This document shows, piece after piece, positions 46,286-56,999 of a stretch of 64,000 nucleotides of DNA (position 1 is the stretch's first letter; the number at the start of each line of letters is the position of its first letter). Source of the DNA: Diplolepis rosae (lineage: Eukaryota > Arthropoda > Insecta > Hymenoptera > Diplolepididae). The notes beneath the pieces were generated by a model. That model saw only the letters and a list, made by a program, of their open reading frames with translations. It made no database searches and was not told where the DNA came from. Made by a program: the position numbers and the translations under genes. The stretch is taken from the NCBI GenBank assembly GCA_030998225.1, contig JAPYXD010000463.1, forward strand, positions 868,001-932,000, in the 5' to 3' direction.

Positions 46286-47644
46286 TTGCAAATCAAAAAT
46301 GTAATTGTAATTAAACACGAAAATTATTGCATTTTTTATTTAATAATTAAACAAAGTTTTCATTCAAAGCCCTATCTTCAAGACATTATTGCTTTAATAC
46401 ACGGATTAAAGGTTGCAATGGATAGTCTGGAAATAAAAACTGTTAGCATTTCTAGAATAGGGAATGGATTCAATCAGATCTCGTGGCCCACTGTAGAATC
46501 AGAACTTAGAGCTGTCTTTGGTGGGGGCAATTACACAATAACAGTGTGCTACGGCGAAATCGAGATCCCATCAGAATCAGATTGGATAAAAATAATACGC
46601 GAAAACCACTGCTCCGTTTCAGGTGGCCACAAAGGTGCAACGAAAACGTATGAAAGGATTCGTGAGAATTTTTACTGGCCCAACATACGAGATCAAATCC
46701 GAAAATTTGTCCACGAATGCGAAACATGTAAACTATACAAGGCTGTTAGGATAAAAACTAAACTCCCTATGCGTATTACCGATACAACGTCCGAATCATT
46801 TGAAAAAAAAATAGAAATGGACATCGTCGGCCCACTACCAGAAACGGAAAACGGCAATAAATACATTCTCACAATTCAAGACAACTTAACAAAGTATTCC
46901 GAGGGTATCCCCTTACGTAACACTGAATCAAAAACTATTGCCTTAGCCTTTGCTGAAAATTTCATAACCAGATTTGAATGTCCCAAAATAATACATACCG
47001 ATCAAGGTAGTAATTTTATAAGTCAACTAATGCTCACATTTTGTAAAATATTCAAAATCAAACACATTAAGTCGACGGCATTCCATCCGCAACCATTAGG
47101 ATCGTTAGAGAGGAGTCACTATGAGCTCATCCAATATTTAAAAATTTATTGCAAAAAATCAAATTGGGACAAGTGGCTTCGATTTGCATTGTTCTCTTAT
47201 AACACAAGCAGACACGATGGAACTGGGTTCACTCCTCACGAACTAATATTTACAAAAAAGGCACGGATGCCATCCGAATTTATGAAAAACGAACTACCCT
47301 TAACATACGACTTATTTTTGAACACCTTAACCCAAAAAGTAACTAAAACTCAGGTAGAAGCTAGGGAAAGACTCTGTGCAGCAAAAGAACGAGCGAAAAG
47401 ATATTATGATGCGAAATTAAATTGCTAAAATTATTGCGTTGGAGATACCGTGTACCTTCAAAAAAGCAATAAAATAACAAAATTAGATATGGAATATTCA
47501 GGTCCCTTCAAAATTGTAAATATTTCTGATAATAACAACGTAGAGCTAGAATTAGGTCAAGGAAAAACAAAAATCGTACACATGAACAAACTGCGTCCAC
47601 AAACTATTAAAATATTTGCGAACACTCAGGAAAAAGAGCAATAA
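46286..47644 (+). pseudogene. pol: gypsy B pol fragment: conserved linker, integrase and GPY/F tail
   Basis: Starts with a linker domain (…GLKVAMDSLEIKTVSISRIGN, QISWPTVE) clearly related to gypsy A 20930-21060. Integrase follows: HHCC module (ENHCSVSGGHKG … CETCKLYK), catalytic Asp in MDIVGPLPETENG, Asp in IHTDQGSNF and Glu in LGSLERSHYE (DD35E). The core is otherwise intact, including WDKWLRFALFSYNTS, which is shortened in gypsy A. An in-frame TAA at 47426-47428 interrupts before the GPY/F-like module (YSGPFKIVNI … VHMNKLRP), which ends at 47644. Confidence 0.88.
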
Positions 47645-48452
47645 ATACTCACCTATCACTCCTTGAAACAAATTGTAAACTTTTTTTGGTAATTGTAATA
47701 CCTCCAAAGTTATATATCTTTACGGATTCATAAAATCAACCAAGAACCATTGATTAAATGGAATCGCGTTCCATTCGACCCTGAAATCAGACCACCTTAG
47801 AGTATGATCGGGACTTATCCTGCAAAAATATTATAAAATAAAAAATAAAAAATTAGAATCAACACACACATACTTATACACACTCTCTTAATTTCAAAGT
47901 TAGATTTGATCCTACTTTTCCAAATAAGAGGGGGGTGAGAGTTGAGCGACTAGGCCTCGCTCAAAACATGCCCTTACTATAAATATCAATATAAACAAGT
48001 AGTGTAAAACAAAATTTGCAGGTTAGACTTACCATCTACAAGTGCATTTTACCTCATCCTAGTACCATTGATCATAATCAGACGAAATACGCTCTACAAA
48101 TAAATATAGATAAGACTTCATTTTATCTTCTCAAACGTTGAATTCAGGCACTTATATTTTTTCATTCGGTCACTCTTCTTTTCTTCACTAACCCAAATGT
48201 TGACACCTGTCACATGCAATCATGTACCATCATCACGGATCACGTGGTACGGTAGCGTCGTCTGCTTAATCGAACTCGTTGCGTATCGAATTACATCGAA
48301 CACATTGAACTATAGGCGCGAATTTTGAATTTCGATATTCTCTCTGTCCCATAAACTTTTTGCTTGAATAAAGATCCACAAATTCAAAAATCTAGATAGG
48401 TAGGAATACAAAAGGTATTTTCTGACGAAAAATCTTCTTATAAGGGTGGAGG
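47645..48452 (+). other. gypsy B 3' untranslated region and polypurine tract
   Basis: About 800 bp with no env-like frame. It ends in AAGGGTGGAGG (48442-48452) immediately before the 3' LTR, the expected plus-strand primer. A second purine run, AAGAGGGGGGTGAGAG, is at 47926-47941. Confidence 0.7.
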
Positions 48453-48927
48453 TGTAACGAGCGACTATAGGTTCTCGCTCGAGGCCGATTAATTTAATCG
48501 ACCTATCGAATTAACCTCGTGCGATTTTCAATTTCGAAAGAAATTAAATCGCGTTTAAGGAAATTCCCATCCAATTTAGATAGATGAATTTCCCACGGGA
48601 CACAGCTGAAAATAATAAAAAGACCCTGAAAAAAACGTAGAAATATCCTAGCTAGAAATATTACTTATAAATATTAGATTTAAATTTATTATACGAATGG
48701 TCAACATGTGCCGTCGGCAAGGAATTCAACAATGTAAATTAGTTTTAAGATTTCTCTGTAAGTTTTATATTTCTTCTGTGTATACTAGTTTTAAGGATGA
48801 GAAAAGGTTAAGTCTGGAGCATAGGATTAAAATAAATTAAGTTAAGATAGAACTAGGAATATAGAAGTAATACTCATTCATTTAAGGTAGGCAAAAACTA
48901 GACGAAAAAAGCTAAGTAGATAGGTAT
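48453..48927 (+). repeat. gypsy B 3' LTR, first segment
   Basis: TGTAACGAGCGAC start, matching 29647-29953 and 41912-42030. It is interrupted after GGTAT by the solo LTR. Confidence 0.88.
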
Positions 48928-50514
48928 TGTGACGTCCTAGGGACATCACACAAATATTTAAATTAAAAATCTTTAAGCCTGAGCTTTCGCTCAATAGCTT
49001 GGGACCCTTTAGAAAAAGCTCCTTAACCTAGGGGAAATTATTTGTGAATTGAAAGGAATGGTTTTCCTAATACTCCAACCAAGCTGGAGCTTAAAAGAAA
49101 AACCAGGAAGGTTTTAGGGAGGAAAAAGGAGCAATCCGGTCCTCGTACAGGACCATGGACTCTCCTTGGAGGATAAAGAAACTATCGTTCGATAATAAAA
49201 AAAACAGACTAAATGTAATTTTAAGAAAACGAAAGAAGGAAAAGGTAGACAGCAACAAAAATCAACACTTACTTTTCTTTATTTGAAGAAATACAATCAT
49301 TGATGAAAAGAGACCCTCGGAAGCCTCAATTGAAGGTGGACCGAAGTAAGGACTGCCACTTGTAGAACCGGGACTGGTCGAACCAAAAGTTTGTGAGAAT
49401 AAAAATTAACTGCGCGGAATAAAAACTGCTTGAAACTTGAAATTTTTACTTTATTAGAACAACCGAACTACCGAAATTCGAAAAAGAGAGAAAGGCTTTA
49501 GTATTTATGTTTTTTAGAAAACTGACTGACTGAAAGTCAGCGAGTTACTGACTAACCGAGAGATTTTTTGGTCCTTTTAAAAAACTAATCCACGCCCTAA
49601 TCTCCCTACTTTTCCATTTCCCAGCCCCTTGAGGGTGGTTAATTTCTATTGAGATTGGTTTAAAAAATTTCTGAGTCTCTTATTCGGTTTTTTAAGAAAC
49701 TCCTTATGGAAATTAGCCGCCCACGTACTCATGTGGTTGGTAAGTCCCATAAGTGCTTAAGTGCGGGGGAGTGTCTCATCTTTAAGTAGTTTTTGGCTCC
49801 CCTCAAAAGATGGCTCTTCAAATACCTATCCCATCTCCAACCGAGGCTTCTGATTCCTGTTTTTTAACAATAATTTCTAATACATATCATTTTGTAACTT
49901 AGACTTACATTGGCTAATTGTTTAAAGATAAACTCTAAATATTTTGTATAAGAAGTTAAATCAAATTTTACAATAATTTTCGTGTGTATAGCAACATCCT
50001 TCAGTTTAAATGTTTATATTAAAAGAAATAAGTATTAATAAGAGGAGGTTATAGTATATAAACTTAGGCTTTGCGCATAAGATGATCAGTTAAGAAGGTT
50101 TACGGGCATTAAAAATTAAATGGAATAATTTTATAATATAATATTTAATTAGGTCTTCGAGAGTAATCTTTCTTCTTTTTAAAAAATAACTTTCCCACGC
50201 GAGAAACATCTGTTTAATCTAGTTAAAGTGCTGTACGACAATTGGTCCTGGGAAAGTTTATATTAGAAGGGTTGAAGAAATCTGAAAATCTGCTCTTCTT
50301 TCATTTTTATTACTTTTTTCCATTAAGTTCTTCAATTCTTCTGAATTTGTAAATATTCTATATGCCGTCTGTCGCGGAAGAAAGCTATTGCCTTAAGAGG
50401 GACTGATATGGCGCCAAAGTGGGGCCATGTGTACGGCGCGCGGCAAACGTTTTTAAACTCAAAGAAAATCAAAGGGTAAAAAAACAGCTGGTGTTAGAAA
50501 GGGTGGACGTGACA
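48928..50514 (+). mobile_element. solo LTR of a third retrotransposon
   Basis: 1587 bp bounded by TGTGACGTCC and GGACGTGACA, a 10-bp inverted terminal match with TG…CA ends. It is flanked by the 4-bp duplication GTAT (48924-48927 and 50515-50518). The 5' LTR of gypsy B has the empty site AGATAGGTATAGAAAC with a single GTAT. No coding motif lies inside, so a solo LTR left by LTR-LTR recombination is the simplest reading. Confidence 0.85.
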
Positions 50515-50518
50515 GTAT

Positions 50519-50853
50519 AGAAACTTTAGTCACATAAAGTTAAAGAAATTGAAAATAGCATGTCTGGTCGCCAGAAGGAAGTAAAAAGTAATCCTTTAAG
50601 ATTTACTGTTCTACAGGCTTCCTTTGCGCTTTTACTGCAAGCACCATAAAAACTTGCAGCTGAGAGGAGAGAAGCTAGAACTGGAGTTTTCCGAATCGGG
50701 CTTCTTCGGATTCGGATTCTCCTAGTCGAGCTTCTCCGGGAAATTGGGTTGGGCCTAGCGACGGCCACCGTGTGAAATCGAGATAGAGGGGATGCGTGGG
50801 GGAGATGTGAAAGGGGATGCGTGAGTCCTGTAGAGTGGAGGAATGAACAGAAG
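50519..50853 (+). repeat. gypsy B 3' LTR, second segment
   Basis: Matches 42028-42268 with two extra short stretches. It ends at the AACAGAAG target of the next insertion. Confidence 0.88.
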
Positions 50854-51042
50854 CAGGGCAGGTCAACCTCTAATGTATTGGGTGTCCCCGTAGGGTAGTT
50901 CAAGTGCAGGGATATACGCGGCGCTAGTTGTCGAAAGCTGATGGAGTGCGGCAAGGGGAATGGCTTCGTATGAGTTCCAACATTGTTGTATACTCTTTCT
51001 GAGCTACATCAAGCTACCTGCTATTGGTGAAACCGTTTCAGA

Positions 51043-51350
51043 ATTAAATAAGACAAAATATTTTATTATTGTTAAAATTTAAATCTATTTAACTGTATGG
51101 AAGGAATATAAAAACAATGGAAACTGTTATTAACATATTGATTTATCTATAAACATATTTTTATTTATGATTTTTCGGCATCATGGAAGTTTAATAAGAG
51201 TGCAAATTCGGAACGGCACACAAATATTAACAATCGTTCGAAATAAAACATATAATAAGTTTTTATTAATTTCCATTGTCTTCATATTCCTTTCATACAG
51301 TAAAATAGATTTAAATTGTAACAATAATAAAATATTTTGTCTTATTTAAT
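51043..51350. repeat. foldback repeat inside the hAT-like element
   Basis: Arms of about 80 bp: 51043-51123 (AATTAAATAAGACAAAATAT…) and 51269-51350 in reverse complement, with about 145 bp between. It could be a small MITE. No clear target duplication. Confidence 0.65.
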
Positions 51351-51361
51351 AAAAAAAAAGG

Positions 51362-51500
51362 GCGTAATTGGTATCATTTACGACATCGTAAATGATATCG
51401 GATATGGTCCCAAAATCCTACGTCGTTTACGATATCACTTACAACAACGTTTACGATATCACTTACGATAACGTTTCCAATATCGTTTCCAACGTCGGAA
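51362..51500. repeat. short tandem words TTTACGATATCACTTACGA
   Basis: Several imperfect copies of (G)TTTACGATATCACTTACGA-type words, many self-complementary around GATATC. Confidence 0.6.
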
Positions 51501-51790
51501 TTTTCAATAGGAGATAGATTAGCCGCCATTTTTGGACTCACGAGTCCTCAGGTCGATATAACCAAGGAGTTTTTCAATTATATGATTATATTTATTGAAA
51601 CCTTGTATAAGCTGTAAAATTAATATTTTTTGTCTCTCCGATTTCCGTTGAAGTCAGCAGTATTATTATTTTACATAACATTTTTTATTATTCGTATATT
51701 TCGTATATTTTCTGTATATTTTCTGAAAATAATAATCAATAAAAATACAAGTTACAGATGTTTTTAATTTTTACTTATTACGACAAAACC

Positions 51791-51887
51791 AAGATTTAAG
51801 GCAAAACTGTGAAAATGTAATTCAAGAGTGAGATGTTATTAACTTCTCACTCTTGAATTACATTTCACAATTTTGCGTTAAATCGTC
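51791..51887. repeat. hairpin, 40-bp arms
   Basis: 51792-51832 and 51847-51887 are inverted partners (AATTCAAGAGTGAGA / TCTCACTCTTGAATT at the inner ends) with a loop of about 14 bases. Confidence 0.8.
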
Positions 51888-51956
51888 AATTTCCTTTTAA
51901 TTATATTTGAATATATTATCTGTAACACATTTAAAGTACCTACGTATGCATGTATA

Positions 51957-54900
51957 TTAGGCTGGGGCGAAGAACCAATATTATGCGTCCAGGAAACGCC
52001 TGGGTGCGGAAAAGTGGCCCAGTCCAATCCGAAACTCAGCGCACTTTAAAATTTTGAAATTGGATAATATATTCAGTCTGTTCTTTGAGGGTGATATCTC
52101 GAAATTTCACTAAAAAACACTAAAATTTAAGGTTTTGCAAAAATGGGCTTAAAATCGATACCGATGCCTTCCAAGGGTGACTTTACGATGAAAAGTCATC
52201 AGAGGATACTTAGTGGTCCGTACCGAGTCGCCAAAGTCACCCCATGCCAATCCTCATGGAGGGGGAAATGGCTCAAAATTGCGTATTTTCGAGTAAAACG
52301 CTTAAATACTTGTGCAGCTCCTAGCTCACTACGTTCTACTACTTCGAGTGACCCAGAGCCCACCACGTGGAGGTGGCTGAACATCTGGCTCCACCCACGC
52401 CCTACCCAATCAATCAACCATATGCAGAACGTGCTTATTTAAGTCTCCGAGTCATTAATGACAATCACAAAGTCTTTCTTAGTGTCAAATAAGTTGACAG
52501 TCTTTCGAGAAAGAAGTGTGGCGCGTATCTGTTGGTCCCGACCCTCGGGACCGATGCCTTGTCTGGACACCTCTGTTACCAGTCTAACAGCTCTTTCCAC
52601 CGCTATTGTGTGACAAGGGAAAGATGTAAAGTCCCAGTCTGGTACCAAGCCATCGGCTATAGATAGCTTAGCGGTAAGTTCATCCTCTGTTATAGGAATG
52701 AAAACTGGAGGTACGGTAAGTGAAACATCTGTCTGTTCCCAAACAATCATTTCTGTGTAATCATTAGCTCCAAAATTAATTTTTGGCACAATATTGTATC
52801 TAACAGTTGTCTGTTGCTTATGTTTTGCTTCCAGGATTTTGGTGAGTGCGTCGTGGCGAACGGTAAGCTTAGGGTCGGTTACCATTCCAAGAAGTATATT
52901 TTCTGGCATGGCAGAGAAGCCGTTTGTCTGAATGAAAGTGTTTACCACATTTCGGTACTTCAGAGGAAGAAACCTTGACAATTTGATTGCTTGGAAGAGG
53001 TGCCGACTCACATCAGCGATAGTCTTATCCCGTCTGATGTGGAACCACTGACGTACGTATACTGTGAGTAAGTATTCAACTAATACTTGCAGTTTCATTG
53101 TGGGTCTTTTTGTTGATATGTATAATCTCAGAATTCTATTTGCAGTTGTTAGCCAGCGAGCCATGTTGATGGGGCCTATCTCCCGGGAGGCCAGCTCAGG
53201 AGAGCACGCTCCGAACCGTATGGCATCTGATATCTCCTAAAGATACCTTTGATCTGAGCTGAGATCAGTGGGCTCAATCTCAGGTAAGTCACACTCAACT
53301 TGTTTGAACTTTACAACATCGAGGGTCTCACAAGTTGGAAGTTGTCCCCCTATTGGCCCTGAGTATTTGTTCGGACCAGTGGTAGGTCCGTCAATAAATA
53401 CGAAAAGACTTCTGAACGGTAGCTCATTGAAATGTAATAGACAGACAACCCATTGCAAGGGACGATCAAGCCGTTCCTCTAGTAGACGAATAATTCCTCC
53501 CTTCCAGCCCGTATTCGTATTTGTACGGTCACAGCCCACGACTACCACTGCATCGAAGCCTCCATTCATTTCTGTTGTTATGTAATTATGAATAGAATCA
53601 CACTCATCTTGGGCATGGCTTGATGGTGTGACGACATGGTCTACGTATTTAGAACCTGGTTCGGCCACCAAAGATATGTGTTCCTCCTTAATAAATCCGG
53701 AGGCTGTCAATATTTCGTCTTTCCGACTATCAAAGTATAAGCCACGAATAGAATCCTCATGGCGTGATTCCTCCTTCAACTTCGAGCCTGTGAAAGTCGT
53801 CATCATCGGTAGAAGCATCAACCTTTACCTTAATTTCAGGAGGAGGATTATTACCTTCACCTTCCTCAAAGAAGGAATCTAAATCTATATCCATATCAAT
53901 CGTAGAGGAAAATGTGGAGGCCGTTGCAGTAGGAACGCTTTCCCCACCCTCTCCCTGTTCAAGTCTGCCTCTTTTTGCATTACGTTCTGCTCTCTTATGT
54001 ATTCTTTTTGTTTCAAAGACATCTACGCTGACGATTCCCATGAGTCTTTTACCTCTTTGGTCAAGATAGAAGGCATGCTCTACGGCTGGAACCTTCTTTT
54101 CCTTGGGACACGAGCACCTAGACAAGTCAACGCACTTACAAGCGGCTATCTTAAATAATTCAGAGCAGTACTCTTTGAAGGCGGCGATTTTCTCATCCTT
54201 ATTACTTTGAGAAGTTGTTTTACTCTTCAATAAATTTTTCAACGTAGTGTATCTTTTATGAAGATTTGTGAGACATTCCTTAATGCGCTGCTTTGAGACC
54301 GTTGGGACAGAAGCAGATTCCCATATAACTATTAGTTTGGAACGGACTTCGTCGGCAATGTCTCCGAACGAAGGCTCCTTGTCTTTTTCTGAAAGACAGC
54401 CCTTTTGCCTTCGAACCTCCTGACAACATCGCAGAACGTCAGTCCTCGTTGGCAAAACGTTCGGACCAAAATCTTTTGGAGGACCAAATATAGGGCACTG
54501 CACAAAGTCTCTCTTTGCGAATCTCGACATGCTGTGGTATAAAAACCAAAGAGGGGAGTGCAGGCAGAACCACAATCTCTAACACGAAAAGAACCAACGA
54601 CGAGACAATGAGAAGAAGAAATCATAACGATAACGTCGACTAGCACCTGCGAGTGAACGAACATTAGGCGTGAGCCGACAATACGAGCCATTGACAGGTT
54701 CTGACAAGCCTCGACAACGCTCGACCAGAGGGACGGGGAGGGGAGAAGGAGACCGGCGACCGGGAGGGGGGGGGGGGTTCCAGCTTCAGTGTAGAGGTGG
54801 CACAGACGCTCGTGTGCTCGTAGACAGACATGACCCAGGGACCGCAAAAGTATTTAAGCGTTTTACTCGAAAATACGCAATTTTGAGCCATTTACTCCTC

Positions 54901-55202
54901 CATGAGGATTGGCATGGGGTGACTTTGGCGACTCGGTACGGACCTCTAAGTACCCGCTGATGACTTTTCATCGTAAAGTCACCCTTGGAAGGCATCGGTA
55001 TCGATTTTAGGCCCATTTTTTCAAAACCTTAAATTTTAGTGTTTTTTAGTGAAATTTCGAGATATCACCCTCAAAGAACAGACTGAATATATTATCCGAT
55101 TTCAAAATTTCAAAGTGCGCTGAGTTTCGGATTGGACTGGGCCACTTTTCCGCACCCAGGCGTTTCCTGGACGAACAATGTTGGTTTTTCGCCCCCGCCT
55201 AA
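51957..55202 (-). mobile_element. unclassified DNA transposon, 355-bp TIRs, 6-bp TSD
   Basis: The ends TTAGGCTGGGGCGAA and TTCGCCCCCGCCTAA are inverted. Similarity extends inward to about 52312 and 54850. The flanks carry TGTATA on both sides (51951-51956 and 55203-55208), a 6-bp duplication. The only gene is a minus-strand transposase-like frame (54531 to 52439). A 6-bp duplication is reported for few superfamilies (IS3EU and Dada come to mind), and I cannot assign it with confidence. Confidence 0.8.
52439..54531 (-). pseudogene. putative transposase of the unclassified element, one frameshift and one stop
   Basis: Starts at an ATG (54529-54531) with MSRFAKRDFVQCP. The N-terminal half has a Cys-rich patch CKCVDLSRCSCPKEKK, a conserved LDQRG[KR]LMGIVSVD segment and a long acidic stretch. 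A one-base frameshift lies in 53757-53821. The second part has GLYFDSRKD, VVVVGCDRTNTNTGWKGGI (candidate catalytic Asp near 53530), then PLQWVVCLLHFNELPFRSLF with a C-x2-H motif as in hAT/P-type RNase H cores, and SGPIGGQL. An in-frame TAG at 53237-53239 precedes the third part, which continues in the same frame (YVRQWFHIRRD, FPCHTIAVERAVRLVTE). Sequence before and after the stop is continuous with no splice sites. About 700 residues in all. I recognise the family as recurrent in arthropod genomes but not by a firm name. Confidence 0.65.
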
Positions 55203-55317
55203 TGTATATGCACTAACACGTGCACACATAATGGTAGTTCATGTGCAGGGATATAAGCGGGGCTAGTTGCTAGCGGTCCACCACCTTTCCATTAGGTTTG
55301 CACGGCCTGAACAGAAG

Positions 55318-55632
55318 ACACGGAACATTCAATTCGAACGTACTTCGGCCGTTTTGTATATCAATTAGAAAACTTCTACAAATTCCCTCGTTGAATTTGT
55401 AGAACACAAAAACCTTTGTAACAATCGTGAAGACGGGTAGTATATTTTATACGGGTCCAGATTTAACGAGCTTTAGACTCTAATAAGTAATTAAAGATTA
55501 ATTTCACTTAAAACCTGTGTTTATTCATTTATTAACTTTGAATTTTCCCGGTCCCTATAAAGGGTTAACACTGGCACGACCCAATCGTTCTAGTGTTTGA
55601 CCACCCGTGATATCACGCGTGCGCGGCTCGTA
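55318..55632 (+). repeat. gypsy B 3' LTR, last segment
   Basis: Matches 42269-42586 from ACACGGAACATTC to the LTR end. The terminus reads CTCGTAAAA where the 5' copy has TTCGTAACA. Confidence 0.85.
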
Positions 55633-56094
55633 AAACACCGTGCAAAGGAGGCGCGAAATAGACGCCAAATTCAAAATTATGGAATATATTGTTACATCCG
55701 AAAACGAACAAATTTTATCATCAACAAAGTTGCTACTTCATTTTTAGGTCAACACAGTCGCGCTATAACCTAGGAAACGACCGCGTGTGATATTTGATAG
55801 ATTTGTGAAACCTCTGCCGCGAAGCGCTCAAAACACTTGTATCTAAAGAATCCCAATCGACAGTCAAAAAAAGGTTGAGGTTCAAATATGTATTAGATAT
55901 CCAAAACGCCTTAAACAAAAGAAAGGGAATCGGTAACTGCAAGAATAACTCAAGTGCGCCTAGCGCAAAGTTTTCCAGGTAATTAATTTCGTTTAAAGTG
56001 ATTATGTACATGTAGTTCAATTAATATTCATGAATATACTCATGAATGATAAAAAATAGCATCGCATAAAAATATGTACACGTTATTTTTTTAT
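55633..56094. other. flank right of gypsy B, no gene
   Basis: The first 60 bp look like the continuation of the hAT-related repeat seen left of gypsy B. The remainder is AT-rich with no recognisable feature. Confidence 0.4.
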
Positions 56095-56096
56095 TA

Positions 56097-56830
56097 TTGG
56101 ATCTATAACTTAACTCGTGCGCTTTTTCTTCAAAATTTGAACTTTTATTTAAGAAAAACATGTACAATAGTATTATTCAAAATATTGCCCGTCTGAAGCT
56201 ATGACTTTTTCCCATCTTTCTGGCAATTTGTGGATTCCATCCCAAAAGAACTGCGCCGGCTTGGCGGCCAAGAATGAATCAAGCCAATTTTTGATACCCT
56301 GTTCTGATGTGAACCGTATTCCAGTGAGGGCGTTCTGCACCGACCGGAACAAATGGTAGTCAGAAGGGGCACGGTCTGGGCTATAAGGTGGGTGGGGTCA
56401 AACTTCCCATCCACTGTTTTCCAAATAGTTCTTAACCGGAATAGCAATATGGGGCCGAGCGTTGTCATGATGGAAAATTATCTTCGTCTTCCAAGCCAAA
56501 ATCACCACTTTTAAATCGTGCAAACCATTTTTGGCACGTTCGCTCAGCTAGAGCATGCTCACCATAAACTTCCACCAAAATACGATGACTTTCGGCAGCA
56601 GTTTTCTTCATATTAAAGTAATGAAGAAAAAACACTTTTTCAGGCACAAAGTTCGACATATTTGAGTGAAAAAAATTATTGTTATTTACGCTTCAAATGA
56701 ATGACATATACTGAAGAAGACGCACAATGACAGTAGCTTTCCAACGCATGTTCGGAATATTGGAACGATGGAATAATTATCAAGTTACGCCATTTCTTAG
56801 CAAACTGCACGAATTAAGTTATAGATCCAA
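56097..56830 (-). mobile_element. mariner element, internally deleted
   Basis: Inverted ends TTGGATCTATAACTTAACTC / GAATTAAGTTATAGATCCAA, flanked by TA (56095-56096 and 56831-56832). At 734 bp it is a little over half the usual mariner length of about 1.3 kb. It carries both ends of a mariner transposase. Confidence 0.92.
56163..56659 (-). pseudogene. mariner transposase, N-terminal HTH fused to C-terminal catalytic end
   Basis: Starts MSNFVPEKVFFLHYFNMKKT and runs through AAESHRILVEVYGEHALAER and TCQKWFARFKSGDF, the mariner helix-turn-helix region. After DEDNF the sequence jumps, with a frame change, to FHHDNARPHIA (second catalytic Asp) and YSPDRAPSDYHLF (third Asp, D34D spacing). It ends ASDGQYFE at 56163. 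The middle, including the first catalytic Asp, is deleted. An in-frame TGA also lies just before PHPPYSPD. It is not functional. Confidence 0.88.
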
Positions 56831-56999
56831 TAGCTTATTCACGAGTTTCGAATAGGAATTGACCGATTAACATCATGTAAATTTTGAAGAACGATTCAAA
56901 AGCGTCTTTCCGATTCAGAAAACGAGCATCCAATCCGCTTTTTTAAAAGAAAACGTTTTAATAAAGCATTCATTTAATCGTTCCTATTTACCTAGGTAT

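Larger units (their letters stand above)
50854..55309. mobile_element. hAT-like non-autonomous element, host of an unclassified transposon
   Basis: The ends CAGGGCAGGTCAACC and GGTTTGCACGGCCTG are imperfect inverted matches of hAT type. The flanks are the 8-bp duplication AACAGAAG (50846-50853 and 55310-55317). The empty site GAACAGAAGACACGG is present in the 5' LTR copy. Taking out the inner transposon leaves about 1.2 kb without a transposase. A 40-bp near-direct repeat (GTTCAAGTGCAGGGATATAC-like) occurs inside both ends (50898-50940 and 55232-55275). Confidence 0.8.
29647..55632 (+). mobile_element. Ty3/gypsy LTR retrotransposon (gypsy B), multiply interrupted and missing 5' pol
   Basis: The LTR starts TGTAACGAGCGACTATAGG. 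The 5' LTR is 29647-29953 plus 41912-42586. The 3' LTR is 48453-48927, 50519-50853 and 55318 to about 55632. A tRNA-Pro-like primer site lies at 42592, a polypurine tract at 48442-48452, and RNase H, linker and integrase frames at 44759-47644. Flanks CTCC (left) and CACC (right) may be a decayed 4-bp target duplication. Gag, protease and RT are not found: only about 2.2 kb without long frames lies between the primer site and RNase H. The large span is due to insertions in both LTRs. Confidence 0.85.

Noticed and set aside
53268..53585. Plus-strand open frame across the unclassified transposase
   Set aside because: Antisense shadow; the minus strand encodes the conserved motifs.
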